Shown here: one piece after another, positions 1 to 6,352 of the stretch
Position numbering within the stretch: position 1 is the first letter of the stretch
Layout of the letters: each line of letters begins with the position of its first letter
Source of the DNA: CAYPCH01 sp964409165
GTDB taxonomy: Bacteria > Bacillota > Clostridia > Acetivibrionales > Acetivibrionaceae
Assembly: GCA_964409165.1 (NCBI GenBank)
Contig: CAYPCH010000125.1
Span: 1-10,844, forward strand
Direction of reading: 5' to 3'
Length of the DNA: 10,844 nt
The notes under the pieces: model-generated
What the model was told of the DNA's origin: nothing
The model's database searches: none
What the model saw: only the letters and a program-made list of their open reading frames with translations
Program-made: the position numbers and the translations under genes

Positions 1-36
1 TGGCAAAGAGCCCATAAATACTGTAGGAAAGTTAAG
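1..36. repeat. Partial second copy of the fold-back element, cut by the window edge
   Basis: Bases 1-32 match the reverse complement of 1871-1902 at 31 of 32 positions, including 24 identical bases from position 1. This is one end of another copy of the 137-bp fold-back element found at 1866-2002; the rest lies outside the window. It ends right at the stop codon of the lipoprotein gene (37-39), so it forms the immediate 3' flank of that gene. With the other copy it brackets the lipoprotein gene in inverted orientation. Confidence 0.8.
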
Positions 37-1596
37 TTAATAACCTGATACATCCTTATATAAACTGTATCCTACTTCAAAGTCTTCATCCCCTGATTGG
101 AACAGCTTATTGAATGATACAACACCAACACCTTCCTGGATCATTCTTGTTTCATAGTATTCACTTTCCATATCCTTGTATTCTACAGTATAAACCTTGC
201 TTCCGCCTACCTCGTTGATGTCGGTAATTTCACATTCAAAAAACCTGTCATTGCCTGAACCGTCAAAAACTATTTGTGTCCATTTGTTCCCTTTAACTAA
301 AGGCGCTCTTATCAGTTCAATGCTGTCAATTTTTGAATCCATCATCATTTTTTCGCTTTTGTCCTGCCTTATTGTAGCATTTTTTATCAAATACTTCATG
401 TCTATTTCAAAATAGTCTTCGCTTTTTCCCGATTCACCGTCGGACATATCAGCTACTTTCCCTTTAATTATATAAGTCATCCTGTCATCATCATTTTCTA
501 TTCCGTCTAAAGTCATCTGGTGCCCGTATTCAGCAGTTCCGTTATATACCCATCTGTAACCTGTTCTTTCTGGAAGCAGAACAGAAAGTACATTGTTAAT
601 GTATTGGTAACTCAGCTCCGCTTCACTGTTGACACTCTCCTCATATAGTTTATATACATATATATGGGCTTCTTCAGAAAATATATTATTGTCTTTCTTG
701 ATAATATTTAAATATTCATTTACAATTTGAGCACTCTTTGAGCCTTGATTATTGCTTGTAAAATTATTGAAGCTTTTCAACACATCATTCTTATATACCC
801 TTGTATCTCTGTCATATGCAGGAGTATTGTCAAGCCCGGCAAGATACCATCTTATATATCTGTAATAAATATTTTTCAATTCATTTGTTTTCTTAAATTC
901 CTCATTCTCTTTTATATACCCTTCGAACTTAATTATCCTTTGAGCAAGCTCATCCCAAGATATTGTCAATGCTGCATCACTTGCCGCAATTTTTTCCGAT
1001 GTAATAGCCATGACATCTATAAAACCACTTACCTTTGGTGATACATGTCCGTTGTATTTTTTCAGAAATGAATAATTAATTATAGCGTAAATAGTTCCCT
1101 CACTTCCAATAAGTTTATAACCTCCGTTATACACTTCTGTTAATAAGGATTTCAATGCTTCATCCTTTACCATTTCAATTATATCATTTCCACCTTTCCC
1201 CTTAAACACTACTGCATCATGTACACCATTTTCATGAAAATCGATATTTGAAAGCTTCCCGTTGTAGTATTCGTTAAAAATATCCTGTACCTCTTCTAAA
1301 GCCATTATCATTTCATCTGCACGCTCCTGTGACACCTTGCCGATCTGACTGTCAATGTAGGTGATAAGCTCTACAGGCTTGGCACTTCTTATAACAAGCT
1401 TCATAAAGTTTTCAAATATTTTTTCCGACTCTATTTGACTCTTTTCAGCCTTATTGCCTGTTTCTTCGGTATTCCCGATCAATGTGCTGTTTTGGGGATA
1501 ATTCGGACTTTTCATTTTGCTGTTTATATCACCGTCAATAGCACAGCTACTTAAAATCATTCCTGTTAAAACCATTAAAACCATTAACTTCTTCAT
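37..1596 (-). CDS. Putative lipoprotein of unknown function, 519 aa
   Basis: The N-terminus is a lipoprotein signal: Met-Lys-Lys, a short hydrophobic stretch (residues 5-15) and a lipobox LSSC with the lipid-attachment cysteine at residue 18. The mature protein should therefore be anchored to the outer face of the membrane. After a polar linker (about 20-55) comes a mainly helical region rich in Glu, Lys and Tyr (about 56-345), then a region beginning near YRWVYNGTAEYGH that looks beta-rich to the C-terminus. I recognise no catalytic motif and cannot assign a family. The start is supported by AGGGAGG about 8 nt upstream of the ATG. The gene is preceded by 426 bp without a gene that contains terminators, so it is probably transcribed separately from the helicase gene behind it. 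A sequence resembling a -10 box, TATAAT on the minus strand at 1666-1671, lies about 70 nt upstream, but I see no good -35 box. The stop codon abuts a repeat element at the window edge. Confidence 0.85.
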   Translation of the reverse strand: MKKLMVLMVLTGMILSSCAIDGDINSKMKSPNYPQNSTLIGNTEETGNKAEKSQIESEKIFENFMKLVIRSAKPVELITYIDSQIGKVSQERADEMIMALEEVQDIFNEYYNGKLSNIDFHENGVHDAVVFKGKGGNDIIEMVKDEALKSLLTEVYNGGYKLIGSEGTIYAIINYSFLKKYNGHVSPKVSGFIDVMAITSEKIAASDAALTISWDELAQRIIKFEGYIKENEEFKKTNELKNIYYRYIRWYLAGLDNTPAYDRDTRVYKNDVLKSFNNFTSNNQGSKSAQIVNEYLNIIKKDNNIFSEEAHIYVYKLYEESVNSEAELSYQYINNVLSVLLPERTGYRWVYNGTAEYGHQMTLDGIENDDDRMTYIIKGKVADMSDGESGKSEDYFEIDMKYLIKNATIRQDKSEKMMMDSKIDSIELIRAPLVKGNKWTQIVFDGSGNDRFFECEITDINEVGGSKVYTVEYKDMESEYYETRMIQEGVGVVSFNKLFQSGDEDFEVGYSLYKDVSGY

Positions 1597-1712
1597 AATT
1601 AAAACCTCCCTGATTATATAATTACCCTTTCATCAAAACTCAAATCTTTAATTGCTCATATTATCATTATAAAATACCCTATTCATTTAAGTAGTTACAA
1701 AACAATTACAAT

Positions 1713-1747
1713 AAAAAGCTTTGGGACATCGAGTACCAAAGCTTTTT
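1713..1747 (-). terminator. Hairpin A: 12-bp stem ending in a U-run, probable intrinsic terminator
   Basis: Arms 1713-1724 and 1736-1747 are exactly complementary (12 bp) around an 11-nt loop. Read on the minus strand the stem ends in CUUUUU followed by AUUG, as in an intrinsic terminator. It lies 117 nt before the lipoprotein start, so it could end read-through from the helicase operon or act as an attenuator for the lipoprotein gene. Its loop contains GAGTACC (1731-1737), which can instead pair with GGTACTC at 1803-1809. Confidence 0.6.
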
Positions 1748-1777
1748 GCCGGATTTCCTTTCAGGAAATGGCCCTAA
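1739..1777. repeat. 39-bp exact repeat with internal hairpin (hairpin B), copy 1
   Basis: These 39 bases are identical to 7486-7524. Inside, ATTTCCT (1753-1759) and AGGAAAT (1763-1769) form a 7-bp stem with a 3-nt loop, extended past a GG bulge by GCC (1748-1750) and GGC (1770-1772). Similarity stops at the repeat edges, so this is a discrete mobile or recurrent unit and not part of a longer duplication. In both places it lies downstream of a minus-strand gene. I do not recognise a named element. Confidence 0.85.
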
Positions 1778-1782
1778 TAAAA

Positions 1783-1815
1783 AAAATTGAGTAGTCATCG
1801 AAGGTACTCAATTTT
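1783..1815 (-). terminator. Hairpin C: 11-bp stem followed by U8, probable intrinsic terminator
   Basis: Arms 1783-1793 and 1805-1815 are exactly complementary (11 bp) with an 11-nt loop. On the minus strand the stem runs directly into eight U residues, the form of a strong intrinsic terminator. It is about 210 nt past the helicase stop codon and is the likeliest end of the ABC-F/helicase transcript. Its loop and that of hairpin A share CATCGA, suggesting related origin. Confidence 0.7.
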
Positions 1816-1865
1816 GCCTCAGGAAAGTAAAGTCCCGGTAATAAATGTATAATAATAGCTTTAAT

Positions 1866-2002
1866 ACTCGACTTTCCCACAGTATTTATGGGCTCTTTGC
1901 CACTAACGTAGTATTGCTCACCGCGGTCAAAAAGTAAACTTTTTGACCTTAACTTGTGAGCAACCAGAGCCTCAAAATACTATAAGTGGGAAAGTTGAGT
2001 TT
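1866..2002. repeat. 137-bp nested fold-back (MITE-like or ERIC-like) element
   Basis: The element is almost wholly self-complementary through five helices in register. They are: imperfect ends 1866-1880 with 1987-2002; AGTATTT 1881-1887 with AAATACT 1975-1981; GGCTCT 1891-1896 with AGAGCC 1966-1971; TTGCTCAC 1914-1921 with GTGAGCAA 1956-1963; and GGTCAAAAAG 1925-1934 with CTTTTTGACC 1939-1948 around a TAAA loop. It contains no open reading frame of note. Part of a second copy lies at 1-36 in opposite orientation. It sits 20 nt after the helicase stop codon. The form suggests a non-autonomous mobile element or an intergenic repeat acting as an mRNA 3' structure; I cannot name its family. Confidence 0.75.
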
Positions 2003-2022
2003 ATTAATTATCAATATGCGCT

Positions 2023-3180
2023 TCATTTGTGCTTGTAATTTTTATCAACTATAACTCCCTTGTGCATATCCTTTACAGCTATATTTATATTCAGCTCCTT
2101 TTCAAACTTTTTGATGAATTGCATCTCCCTTTCATCAGTAATGGAAATCGTCATTCCTGCATTTCCGTTTCTGCCACTCCTGCCCGCCCTGTGGACATAA
2201 TCCTTGGTGTCCTCTGGTATACTTATATTGAAAATATGGGTAACACCTTCGATATGAAGCCCCCGGGCCGCCATGTCTGAAGCTATAAGAAGCTGTATCT
2301 TACCCGACCTGAAACCTTCCATGGTTTTTTTCCTATCCAGTTTACGGCTACTGCCGTGAATCCCTTCTGCATTCAAACCATGATATTTAAATTTGGAAGT
2401 CATAACCTCAATCTCGTTACCTTGGTTGCTTACAAACACAATAGCCCTTCCAGGCTCTAAAATCCTGATCAACTTGCGCAAAACCACTATCTTGTCCCTC
2501 TGTTCAGCTAAAAAGCAAAAATGCTTAATGGTTTCCGGCACAGAAAGCTTTTCCTCAACTCGTATAACCTCGGCTTCCTTCATCAGCCCCTTAAGGCTAT
2601 CTTCGGCCTTTTGGGACATTGTTGCAGAAAAAGCTGCCAGCTGGCGCTCCTTGAGTGTACTCTTTATCACGGCTTTGACAAATTCCATATTATTTATGTC
2701 CGCTAAACGATCCGCCTCATCTAGTATAATTGTTTTAACAGTATGGGCGGATATCTTTCTCTTCTTAATCAGTTCGAGTATTCTGCCGGGAGTACCGACA
2801 ATAATATGGGGCTTTTTCTTAAGCCTTTCTATTTGCCTGTCTATATTTACATTCCCTATAATTGTCATACCGTTAAGCTTGATTTCCGAATTCTGAGCCA
2901 AAAGCTCAATCTGCCTCATTATCTGTACAGCCAGTTCATGAGTCGGCGAAAGTATTATTGCCTGCGTTTCTGTTAATGAAGCATTGAGCTTTTCAAACAG
3001 TGGCAACAGAAATGCCAGGGTTTTTCCCGTACCTGTCCCCGATTGTGCAATTGCATCCCTATTTTTTAACAGTTCAGGTATAACTCTCTTCTGTATATCC
3101 GTGGGTACTGTAATTTGTTCCTTTTTTAGTGCTTCTGTAAGAACAGGATTCAAGCCCACAGAATCAAACGATTCGTACAT
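2023..3180 (-). CDS. DEAD-box ATP-dependent RNA helicase, 385 aa
   Basis: This is a compact DEAD-box helicase that would unwind or remodel RNA duplexes with ATP in the cytoplasm. All core motifs are visible in order: Q motif ending at Gln30, motif I AQSGTGTGKT (45-54), motif Ia PTHELA (79-84, usually PTRELA), TPGR (130-133), DEAD (154-157), SAT (185-187), ARGLHI (305-310) and HRAGRSGR (330-337). After motif VI only about 48 residues remain, so there is no DbpA/CsdA-type RNA-binding tail; it is close to the minimal core, like RhlE or CshB-type proteins. The ATG has AAGGAGAG at good spacing. It overlaps the end of the upstream ABC-F gene by 17 nt in another frame, so the two are almost certainly cotranscribed and perhaps translationally coupled. 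Together with an ABC-F protein it suggests a role in ribosome assembly or translation, possibly under cold or stress. The exact subfamily is not certain. Confidence 0.95.
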   Translation of the reverse strand: MYESFDSVGLNPVLTEALKKEQITVPTDIQKRVIPELLKNRDAIAQSGTGTGKTLAFLLPLFEKLNASLTETQAIILSPTHELAVQIMRQIELLAQNSEIKLNGMTIIGNVNIDRQIERLKKKPHIIVGTPGRILELIKKRKISAHTVKTIILDEADRLADINNMEFVKAVIKSTLKERQLAAFSATMSQKAEDSLKGLMKEAEVIRVEEKLSVPETIKHFCFLAEQRDKIVVLRKLIRILEPGRAIVFVSNQGNEIEVMTSKFKYHGLNAEGIHGSSRKLDRKKTMEGFRSGKIQLLIASDMAARGLHIEGVTHIFNISIPEDTKDYVHRAGRSGRNGNAGMTISITDEREMQFIKKFEKELNINIAVKDMHKGVIVDKNYKHK

Positions 3181-4819
3181 TCTTACTCTCCTTTTTGCCC
3201 TCCTGAGTATACATCTCTTTCCTCAGTGCCTGAATATCTTCGCTTTCAAGATACTCATCATAGGTCATATGCCTGTCGATTATTCCCTTCGGCGTAATCT
3301 CAATGATTCTGTTTGCTACCGTCTGAACAAACTGACGGTCATGGGATACAAACAAAATCGTCCCTTTATAGTTTATAAGTCCGTTGTTTAAAGCCGTGAT
3401 GGATTCCAAGTCAAGATGGTTTGTTGGCTCATCAAACAGCAGTACATTGGCCCCCGAAAGCATCATTTTGGAAAGCATGCAACGAACCTTTTCGCCTCCC
3501 GACAGCACAGAAGCTTTTTTCAGTGCTTCCTCACCCGAAAAGAGCATTCTTCCCAGCCATCCCCTTAAAAACGTTTCGGTCTGGTCGCTGGAATACTGTC
3601 TCAGCCAATCCACAAGGTTTAAGTCCACCCCGTCAAAATAGATTGAGTTATCCAACGGAAAATAAGCTTGCGAAGTTGTAACACCCCATTTGAAATCTCC
3701 GCTATCCGCTTTAAGCTCATCCATCAGTATTCTGAACAAGGTGGTTTTTGCAAGTCCGTCAGGTCCTACAAAAGCAATTTTGTCCCCCTTGTTTGCCATG
3801 AAACTGACATTATCTAAAACCATCTCGCCCTCTATTGCCTTGCAGATACCATTAACCATAAGAAGGTCATTTCCAACCTCTCTTTCAGGCTTAAAATCAA
3901 CAAAGGGATATCTCCTAGAAGAAGGTCTTATATCCTCAAGGGTAAGCTTGTCCAACAACTTCTTCCTTGAAGTTGCCTGCTTTGATTTAGATGCATTCGC
4001 ACTAAAGCGCTGAATGAATTCCTGAAGCTCTTTAATTTTTGATTCTGTCTTCTTATTTGCTTCCTTTGCCTGTTGAAGTGCCAGTTGGCTTGATTCGTAC
4101 CAGAAATCGTAATTTCCCACATAAAGCTGTATTTTGCCATAATCTATATCTGCAACATGTGTACATACCTTGTTTAAAAAGTGTCTGTCATGGGACACAA
4201 CAATTACTGTGTTTTCAAAGTTGTACAAAAAATTTTCAAGCCAGCTTATCGAAGCCGTGTCCAAGTGGTTTGTAGGCTCATCCAGCAGAAGTATATCCGG
4301 ATTCCCGAAAAGGGCTTGTGCCAGCAAAACCCGTACCTTATCATTTCCATCGAGATTTTTCATCTTTACATTGTGATACTCGGTTTCTATTCCAAGTCCG
4401 TTCAAAAGGGTTGAAGCATCTGACTCAGCTTCCCAGCCGTTCATTTCTGCAAATTCGGCCTCAAGTGTGGATATTCTGATACCATCTTCCTCAGTAAAAT
4501 CCTCTTTTGAATAGAGTACTTCCTTTTCATCCATGACTTCACAAAGCCTTTTATGTCCCATTATAACCGTCTTTATAACTTCATATTCATCAAATTCAAA
4601 GTGATTCTGCTTTAATACTGCTATCCTTTCACCGGGGTCAATTGAAACCTCTCCTTTATTCGCCTCAATCTCCCCTGACAGAATTTTTAAAAAAGTTGAT
4701 TTCCCTGAACCGTTAGCCCCTATAAGTCCATAACAGTTCCCGGGTGTAAATTTGATATTGACGTTTTCAAATAGTGCCCGCCCTCCGTATCTGAGGGATA
4801 TTCCCGTAGTTCTGATCAT
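3164..4819 (-). CDS. ABC-F family ATPase (YkpA/YbiT-like), 551 aa
   Basis: This protein has two ABC ATPase domains and no membrane segment, the ABC-F arrangement; such proteins act at the ribosomal E site. Counting from the ATG at 4819, domain 1 has Walker A GANGSGKST (34-42), a degenerate signature LDGND (156-160) and Walker B LLLDEPTNHLD (177-187). A charged helical linker (about 240-310) follows, the position of the P-site tRNA interaction motif. Domain 2 has Walker A GPDGLAKTT (352-360), where Ala replaces the usual Gly before Lys, signature LSGGE (439-443) and Walker B LLFDEPTNHLD (460-470). The frame is open back to a TTG at 4846, but I choose ATG 4819: it has AAAAGGATGG upstream, begins like family members (MIRTTGISLRYGGRALF) and the predicted promoter would place the transcription start close to 4847. 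The length fits YkpA/YbiT. Whether it gives antibiotic resistance or has a housekeeping role cannot be told; the N-terminal wording favours the YkpA/YbiT group. Confidence 0.93.
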   Translation of the reverse strand: MIRTTGISLRYGGRALFENVNIKFTPGNCYGLIGANGSGKSTFLKILSGEIEANKGEVSIDPGERIAVLKQNHFEFDEYEVIKTVIMGHKRLCEVMDEKEVLYSKEDFTEEDGIRISTLEAEFAEMNGWEAESDASTLLNGLGIETEYHNVKMKNLDGNDKVRVLLAQALFGNPDILLLDEPTNHLDTASISWLENFLYNFENTVIVVSHDRHFLNKVCTHVADIDYGKIQLYVGNYDFWYESSQLALQQAKEANKKTESKIKELQEFIQRFSANASKSKQATSRKKLLDKLTLEDIRPSSRRYPFVDFKPEREVGNDLLMVNGICKAIEGEMVLDNVSFMANKGDKIAFVGPDGLAKTTLFRILMDELKADSGDFKWGVTTSQAYFPLDNSIYFDGVDLNLVDWLRQYSSDQTETFLRGWLGRMLFSGEEALKKASVLSGGEKVRCMLSKMMLSGANVLLFDEPTNHLDLESITALNNGLINYKGTILFVSHDRQFVQTVANRIIEITPKGIIDRHMTYDEYLESEDIQALRKEMYTQEGKKESKNVRIV

Positions 4820-4853
4820 TTCTTTACCATCCTTTTCTCTATGCAATCATCAC

Positions 4854-4882
4854 ATTATAACACAATAAGAATACTTTGTCCT
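4854..4882 (-). promoter_or_regulatory. Promoter of the ABC-F/helicase operon
   Basis: On the minus strand, AGGACA (4877-4882) is followed after 17 nt by TATAAT (4854-4859), with TG one base before the -10 box (extended -10). Transcription would start near 4847, giving a leader of about 28 nt before the ATG at 4819, too short for an attenuator of the kind many ABC-F resistance genes carry. Confidence 0.65.
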
Positions 4883-4919
4883 CCAGCTGTTTCTTAATTC
4901 CTTAGTAGTGCGCATAAAT

Positions 4920-4933
4920 ATGACATCTGTCAT
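4920..4933. promoter_or_regulatory. Short perfect dyad, possible operator
   Basis: ATGACATCTGTCAT is a 6-bp inverted repeat with a 2-nt spacer. A further dyad, TTTCATTA and TAATGAAA, brackets a related half-site (ATGACAAATGT) just downstream at about 4936-4968. The pair sits between the divergent ABC-F promoter and the plus-strand promoter at 5017, where a regulator could act on either. There is no direct evidence for a binding protein. Confidence 0.3.
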
Positions 4934-5016
4934 TTTTCATTAAAACTTATGACAAATGTAATGAAATTGATGATAATCGACATATTGTTTAAATCAGCAT
5001 ATATTATATACTTTTC

Positions 5017-5045
5017 TTGACACCAAATTTTGTATGGTAAATAAT
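5017..5045 (+). promoter_or_regulatory. Candidate sigma-A promoter facing the dockerin/phosphoesterase pseudogene
   Basis: TTGACA (5017-5022, perfect -35) is followed after 17 nt by AATAAT (5040-5045, one mismatch to TATAAT). It points rightward through the 46-bp palindrome into the pseudogene, so it may be the original promoter of that gene. No ribosome binding site or convincing start codon follows before the truncated coding sequence. Confidence 0.5.
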
Positions 5046-5135
5046 TATGGCGCTTATGGCATTTTTTAACTTATTTAATTTTTAAAGTCACATCCAAAAT
5101 AAATCGTGTCATAATTTGCTTGTTTTTTGTCCTAA

Positions 5136-5181
5136 ATTGACTAAACAATACAATGCACGTGCATTGTATTGTTTAGTCAAT
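5136..5181. repeat. Perfect 46-bp palindrome with no spacer
   Basis: Two 23-bp halves meet between 5158 and 5159 and are exactly complementary with no loop bases; symmetry ends at A5135/A5182. The inner part reads CAATGCACGTGCATTG. It has no U-run, so it is not a typical terminator. It lies about 22 bp before the point where recognisable dockerin coding sequence begins, so it may mark the rearrangement that removed the 5' end of that gene. Confidence 0.9.
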
Positions 5182-5202
5182 ACTTCTACATAGTTATAGT
5201 CA

Positions 5203-6149
5203 AATATAATTTCCGGACAAGCCACTCTCAACAGTACACAATTAACTGTTGCAGATGTTGACCTGAATGGAACAGTCAATTCGTCAGACATAAACGATTT
5301 ACATCAATACATAACATGCTTGGCTCTATCAATGCACTTCCATCTACAAATAGAATTGCGTTTACATCAGATGTACATATACAAACAGGTGTTAATAACC
5401 TGATTGCCTGGACAAATTCATTGTCAAACAATATTCTTAGCCTGGATCAGTTTATTTTTGGCGGCGATTATCATGAGTATTTTACTAGCGGTACAGAAAT
5501 TGAAGAAGCATGTGTAACAACAGTTAACTCAAAATATCCTGACGCTGATGTGTATTTGGCAAGGGAAAACCATGATGCTTATGGACAATATCCATACAGC
5601 ACAGGTCTTGTTGTTGACCATTTCGGTAACAATTATGGTGTATATATTATGGATATTGATGTATCAAATCCAGCAAATCCAGCATTTAGAACAAGCGACA
5701 TAGACGCTCTTGAAACAATCCTAAATGCGGCACCTTCATATGAACCAATTTTTATTGTTTCTCACATTCAGCTTCATTACTACAACAATAACGGTTATGC
5801 AAGACAATACAAAAATGCACCGGAGCTACTTAATGTACTTAAAAATTTTAGTAATGTAGTGTTCCTCTGGGGTCATAATCATAGTCAAAACGATCCTGCA
5901 TATGGAAGTATTATAACTCCCCAAGATGGTGAAACTATAAAGTGCACAGCTACTTCCCAGCAGATTAATATTAATTTTACATACGCAAGTATGGGTTCCA
6001 TGAAAGAAGGAGCTAACAGGAGCAGGTACGGTCTGTATGTTTCTATGGCTGCAAAGGGTTTCTCTTCAACTGTAAGTTTATTATACAAAAATACAAACGG
6101 AACCACTCCAAGCGGTGTATCCGTAAATTTACCGTTCATAATTCAGTAG
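5203..6149 (+). pseudogene. Truncated, frameshifted dockerin-metallophosphoesterase gene
   Basis: Frame 1 from about 5203 encodes ISGQATLNSTQLT followed by VADVDLNGTVNSSDINDLHQYI. This reads as the end of one type I dockerin repeat plus a second repeat with an intact calcium loop (D-D-N-N-D at positions 1, 3, 5, 9, 12). In that frame a TAG at 5197 lies just upstream and no signal peptide or first calcium loop is present. The protein then continues in another frame from about 5316 as a calcineurin-like phosphoesterase: SDVH (residues 18-21 of that frame), GGD (49-51), NHD (85-87), SH (149-150) and GHNH (186-189), ending at 6149. The ATG at 5316 has no ribosome binding site and begins inside the dockerin-to-catalytic junction, so I treat the 277-codon frame as a remnant and not an independent gene. 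The usual GNH metal-binding triplet reads ENH (Glu84). It was probably a secreted cellulosomal hydrolase. Loss of the 5' end is seen; that it is wholly inactive is inference. Confidence 0.8.
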
Positions 6150-6183
6150 AATGATTGAGTTATTCTTTATTGGGGGAACAAAA

Positions 6184-6220
6184 ATAGCAGTATTAATAGC
6201 AGTATTAATACTGCTATTAA
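6184..6220. terminator. Tandem 12-bp repeat running into a 28-bp perfect palindrome
   Basis: ATAGCAGTATTA occurs twice in tandem (6184-6195, 6196-6207), and the second copy is part of a perfect palindrome at 6193-6220. The right arm can thus pair with either copy. It lies about 35-45 nt after the pseudogene stop and is probably its terminator, although no clear U-run follows. It also separates that gene from the GH43 promoter. Confidence 0.5.
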
Positions 6221-6271
6221 ATGTTCAATAAAATTTTGGGCTTAAGCACATAATATTTTGACAATTAGTCC

Positions 6272-6299
6272 TTGATAGATTTTATTACACTGGTATAAT
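6272..6299 (+). promoter_or_regulatory. Promoter of the GH43 gene
   Basis: TTGATA (6272-6277), a 16-nt spacer and a perfect TATAAT (6294-6299) preceded by TGG (extended -10). The start would be near 6306, leaving about 47 nt of leader with AAAGGAG at 6339-6345. A second -35-like TTGACA lies at 6258-6263, too far from the -10 box to pair with it. Confidence 0.7.
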
Positions 6300-6352
6300 A
6301 GAAATTGTAGTTTTGGATACACTAATTCTAAGTATGGTAAAGGAGTTTAATT

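Larger units (their letters stand above)
1597..2022. other. Gene-free stretch between the lipoprotein and helicase genes
   Basis: This gap is mostly structured DNA: hairpins A, B and C (1713-1815) and the 137-bp fold-back element (1866-2002). The part next to the lipoprotein (1597-1712) is AT-rich, with a ribosome binding site near 1604-1610 and a possible TATAAT on the minus strand at 1666-1671. I see no coding sequence on either strand. Confidence 0.7.

Noticed and set aside
1739..1777. The 39-bp repeat as part of a c-di-GMP, SAM, T-box or other known riboswitch
   Set aside because: I compared it by eye with the conserved cores I remember and found none of their signature sequences; it remains an unnamed structured repeat.
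4820..4846. TTG start at 4846 for the ABC-F gene, adding nine residues
   Set aside because: The predicted promoter places the transcription start at about 4847, the extra residues do not resemble the family, and ATG 4819 has its own ribosome binding site.
5109..5291. A 60-codon minus-strand open frame across the palindrome
   Set aside because: It is the antisense of the dockerin remnant and palindrome, with no ribosome binding site and no recognisable protein.
5316..6149. The 277-codon frame from 5316 as an independent intact gene
   Set aside because: No ribosome binding site precedes the ATG, it starts inside the dockerin linker, and dockerin coding sequence continues upstream in another frame.
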